Below the pieces are notes generated by a model. That model worked only from the letters and a program-made list of their open reading frames with translations. It was not told where the DNA came from and did no database searches. The translations under genes were made by a program, and so were the position numbers. A stretch of 64,000 bases of DNA from SHVO01 sp041906145 (GTDB lineage Bacteria; Pseudomonadota; Alphaproteobacteria; Rhodospirillales; Rhodospirillaceae), in NCBI GenBank assembly GCA_041906145.1, contig JAYRJU010000002.1, positions 632,177-696,176 of the forward strand. Direction: 5' to 3'. Shown piece after piece: positions 63,168 to 64,000 of this stretch. Every line of letters begins with the position of its first letter. The stretch's first letter is position 1.

Positions 63168-63378
63168 TTTCCGCACGCGCGGGGGCAGCGGTGCCGTTGT
63201 TAACCTGCTGAGGCCCGTTCGCGATATTGGCCTGCCTTGCGAATACCACTGGCGGGTTCTTGATCGTCGCGAGCGTTTCCAACGTCGCACGGCATTGGCT
63301 TTGGGCCTTCAGCGCAAGGCGCATGAGCCCCTTCAGCGAGCGGTTGCGCGACGAGCGCCTGAACGAACATCTGTTCAC
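63031..63378 (-). CDS. Conserved small protein of mobile regions
   Basis: A 115-residue protein with LKGLMRLALKAQSQCRATLE then KNPPVVFARQANIANGPQQV, a recurring sequence in proteobacterial prophage-like regions (recalled, not searched). The C-terminal third is Gly/Ala-rich and encoded by the same DNA as the start of the STGPRT gene in another frame. Function unknown; the core resembles a small DNA- or protein-binding helix. Confidence 0.65.
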   Translation of the reverse strand: MNRCSFRRSSRNRSLKGLMRLALKAQSQCRATLETLATIKNPPVVFARQANIANGPQQVNNGTAAPARAENATITPNGLLETHPVTRLDTGTAGTAGGGDPALAAVGAIDGTAHG

Positions 63379-63874
63379 AATCCTGCCGGCCCATCGAAAA
63401 ATGGAGGACCGACTACAACACTAGCAGATCGCACATGAGCCTTGGAGGCATCACACTGATTGAGGTCGCAACCCGCCCCCTCGAGGGGCAAAACACGAAC
63501 AGACCCTCTCCATAAACGAGGGCATGCACGGGGAGGATGTCCCACACTCTCGAGTTAAACTGGTTCGATGAAACAAGGCAGGTCAAGGCCTCGAGGGCGA
63601 AAGCTGCACTAACGTTGGCGATTGCCGGAACCAAATAAAACGAGCGGGTTCAATGCTTGGCGACCTTTTGGGCACTGCGGCTATCGTGCGGTAGTCCCAG
63701 AGATGCATGCCCATCTTGAGGCCGCTCGTTCCTCGCAAAGGTCCGAATCCTCACCGGATTTTTCCCATCCGTAGTATAGTAATAATGCTCTGTGTCTCAT
63801 GCGATTGATGTTTCCCGCTCGAGAGAGAGAGAGAGGAAGCTGGCGCCAATGAGAGCGCAAATAGGATTTTGGGA
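63379..63874. other. Intergenic region with a GA repeat
   Basis: About 500 bp without a supported gene. A GA-dinucleotide tract (about 63821-63837) lies 40 bp upstream of the last gene. A minus-strand frame at 63413-63634 was judged doubtful. The promoter of the final lipoprotein gene is expected here. Confidence 0.4.
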
Positions 63875-64000
63875 ATGAAGTTCAACGTTCACAGACCCTT
63901 ACTCGGTGCCCTGCTCATGGGCGTGGCGCTTGCGGGCTGTTCGAACGAGGGCGGAAAAACGCAGCCGGCGGCGAAGGCCGCTCCGGTTCCTGCGGCATTT
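63875..64000 (+). CDS. Start of a lipoprotein gene (partial)
   Basis: Forty-two codons from the ATG at 63875 to the window end. A lipoprotein signal with lipobox LAGC (Cys22) is followed by SNEGGKTQPAAKAAPVPA. The layout and composition resemble the first 45 residues of the DUF1592 lipoprotein at 35961 (LSSC, then a Lys/Pro/Ala linker). It may begin a second PSD operon, but only the linker is visible. Confidence 0.6.
   Translation, partial: MKFNVHRPLLGALLMGVALAGCSNEGGKTQPAAKAAPVPAAF

Noticed and set aside
63413..63634. 73-residue minus-strand frame with a VPAIANVSAAFALEAL stretch reminiscent of ThiF/E1-like C termini
   Set aside because: Starts with TTG after a nearby stop, has no nucleotide-binding domain, and the likeness is a short hydrophobic helix only.

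Overview
The window looks like an alphaproteobacterial chromosome. The evidence is a DivK-type single-domain response regulator, a zinc-free L33 gene, the ruvX-pyrB-pyrC-plsY-dprA-topA-rnr string, gatCAB, moderately high GC, and TonB and GcvA-type regulatory genes. I cannot fix the order or genus from sequence alone.

Core region (1-18.4 kb). The plus strand carries purU and divK. A bidirectional terminator separates divK from rpmG on the minus strand. A long minus-strand run then reads, in transcription order, ruvX, pyrB, a pyrC-like gene, plsY, dprA, topA, rnr and an S41 protease. Its junctions are mostly 4-bp overlaps or gaps of a few bases. The pyrC-like protein has lost the HxH metal motif, so it is probably a structural partner of PyrB. 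Divergent from ruvX is gatC-gatA-gatB (Asp/Glu-tRNA amidotransferase), followed by a membrane-anchored unknown protein. A metallo-beta-lactamase-fold gene and a complete tRNA-Ser(GCU) close the region.

Island (about 18.36-62.55 kb). A P4-type tyrosine integrase lies just downstream of the tRNA. The last 14 bases of the tRNA with its CCA recur at 62538-62551, so a roughly 44-kb element is proposed. Its left part (18.5-29.3 kb) is replication and mobility DNA: small HTH proteins, an HGGxSTG protein, a Toprim primase overlapping an SF2 helicase, an XRE regulator, a serine recombinase and an S1/P1 nuclease.

The cargo (30-62 kb) has two themes. Theme one is a set of secreted proteins. Four paralogues belong to a family I do not recognise (here called A-D). 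Two three-repeat COG4315-like proteins each sit directly upstream of one paralogue (B and C). There are also a lipoprotein with the DUF1595/1592/1588/1585 architecture, a Tat-exported DUF1552 protein and an NHL beta-propeller. Three transcription units share a nearly identical 15-base upstream motif. Theme two is nitrogen and amino-acid catabolism: a TonB receptor, a DUF485/ActP symporter pair, an acetylpolyamine-deacetylase-like enzyme, ornithine cyclodeaminase, PutA, an M20 carbamoylase-type hydrolase, and Lrp and LysR regulators. This would take ornithine to proline to glutamate. A separate four-gene operon encodes an Fe-alcohol dehydrogenase, a MetX-like alpha/beta hydrolase, a fatty-acid desaturase and a TetR regulator.

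Relics include an acetyl-CoA synthetase truncated after about 130 residues, an eroded 3-oxoacid CoA-transferase subunit B, and a shortened secreted protein next to the nuclease. Beyond the right repeat there is more mobile-type DNA, including two overlapping minus-strand genes. The window ends inside a new lipoprotein gene that resembles the DUF1592 lipoprotein at its N terminus.

The best candidate for an undescribed system is the duplicated pair of COG4315 triple-repeat protein plus A-D family protein, together with its PSD-domain partners.
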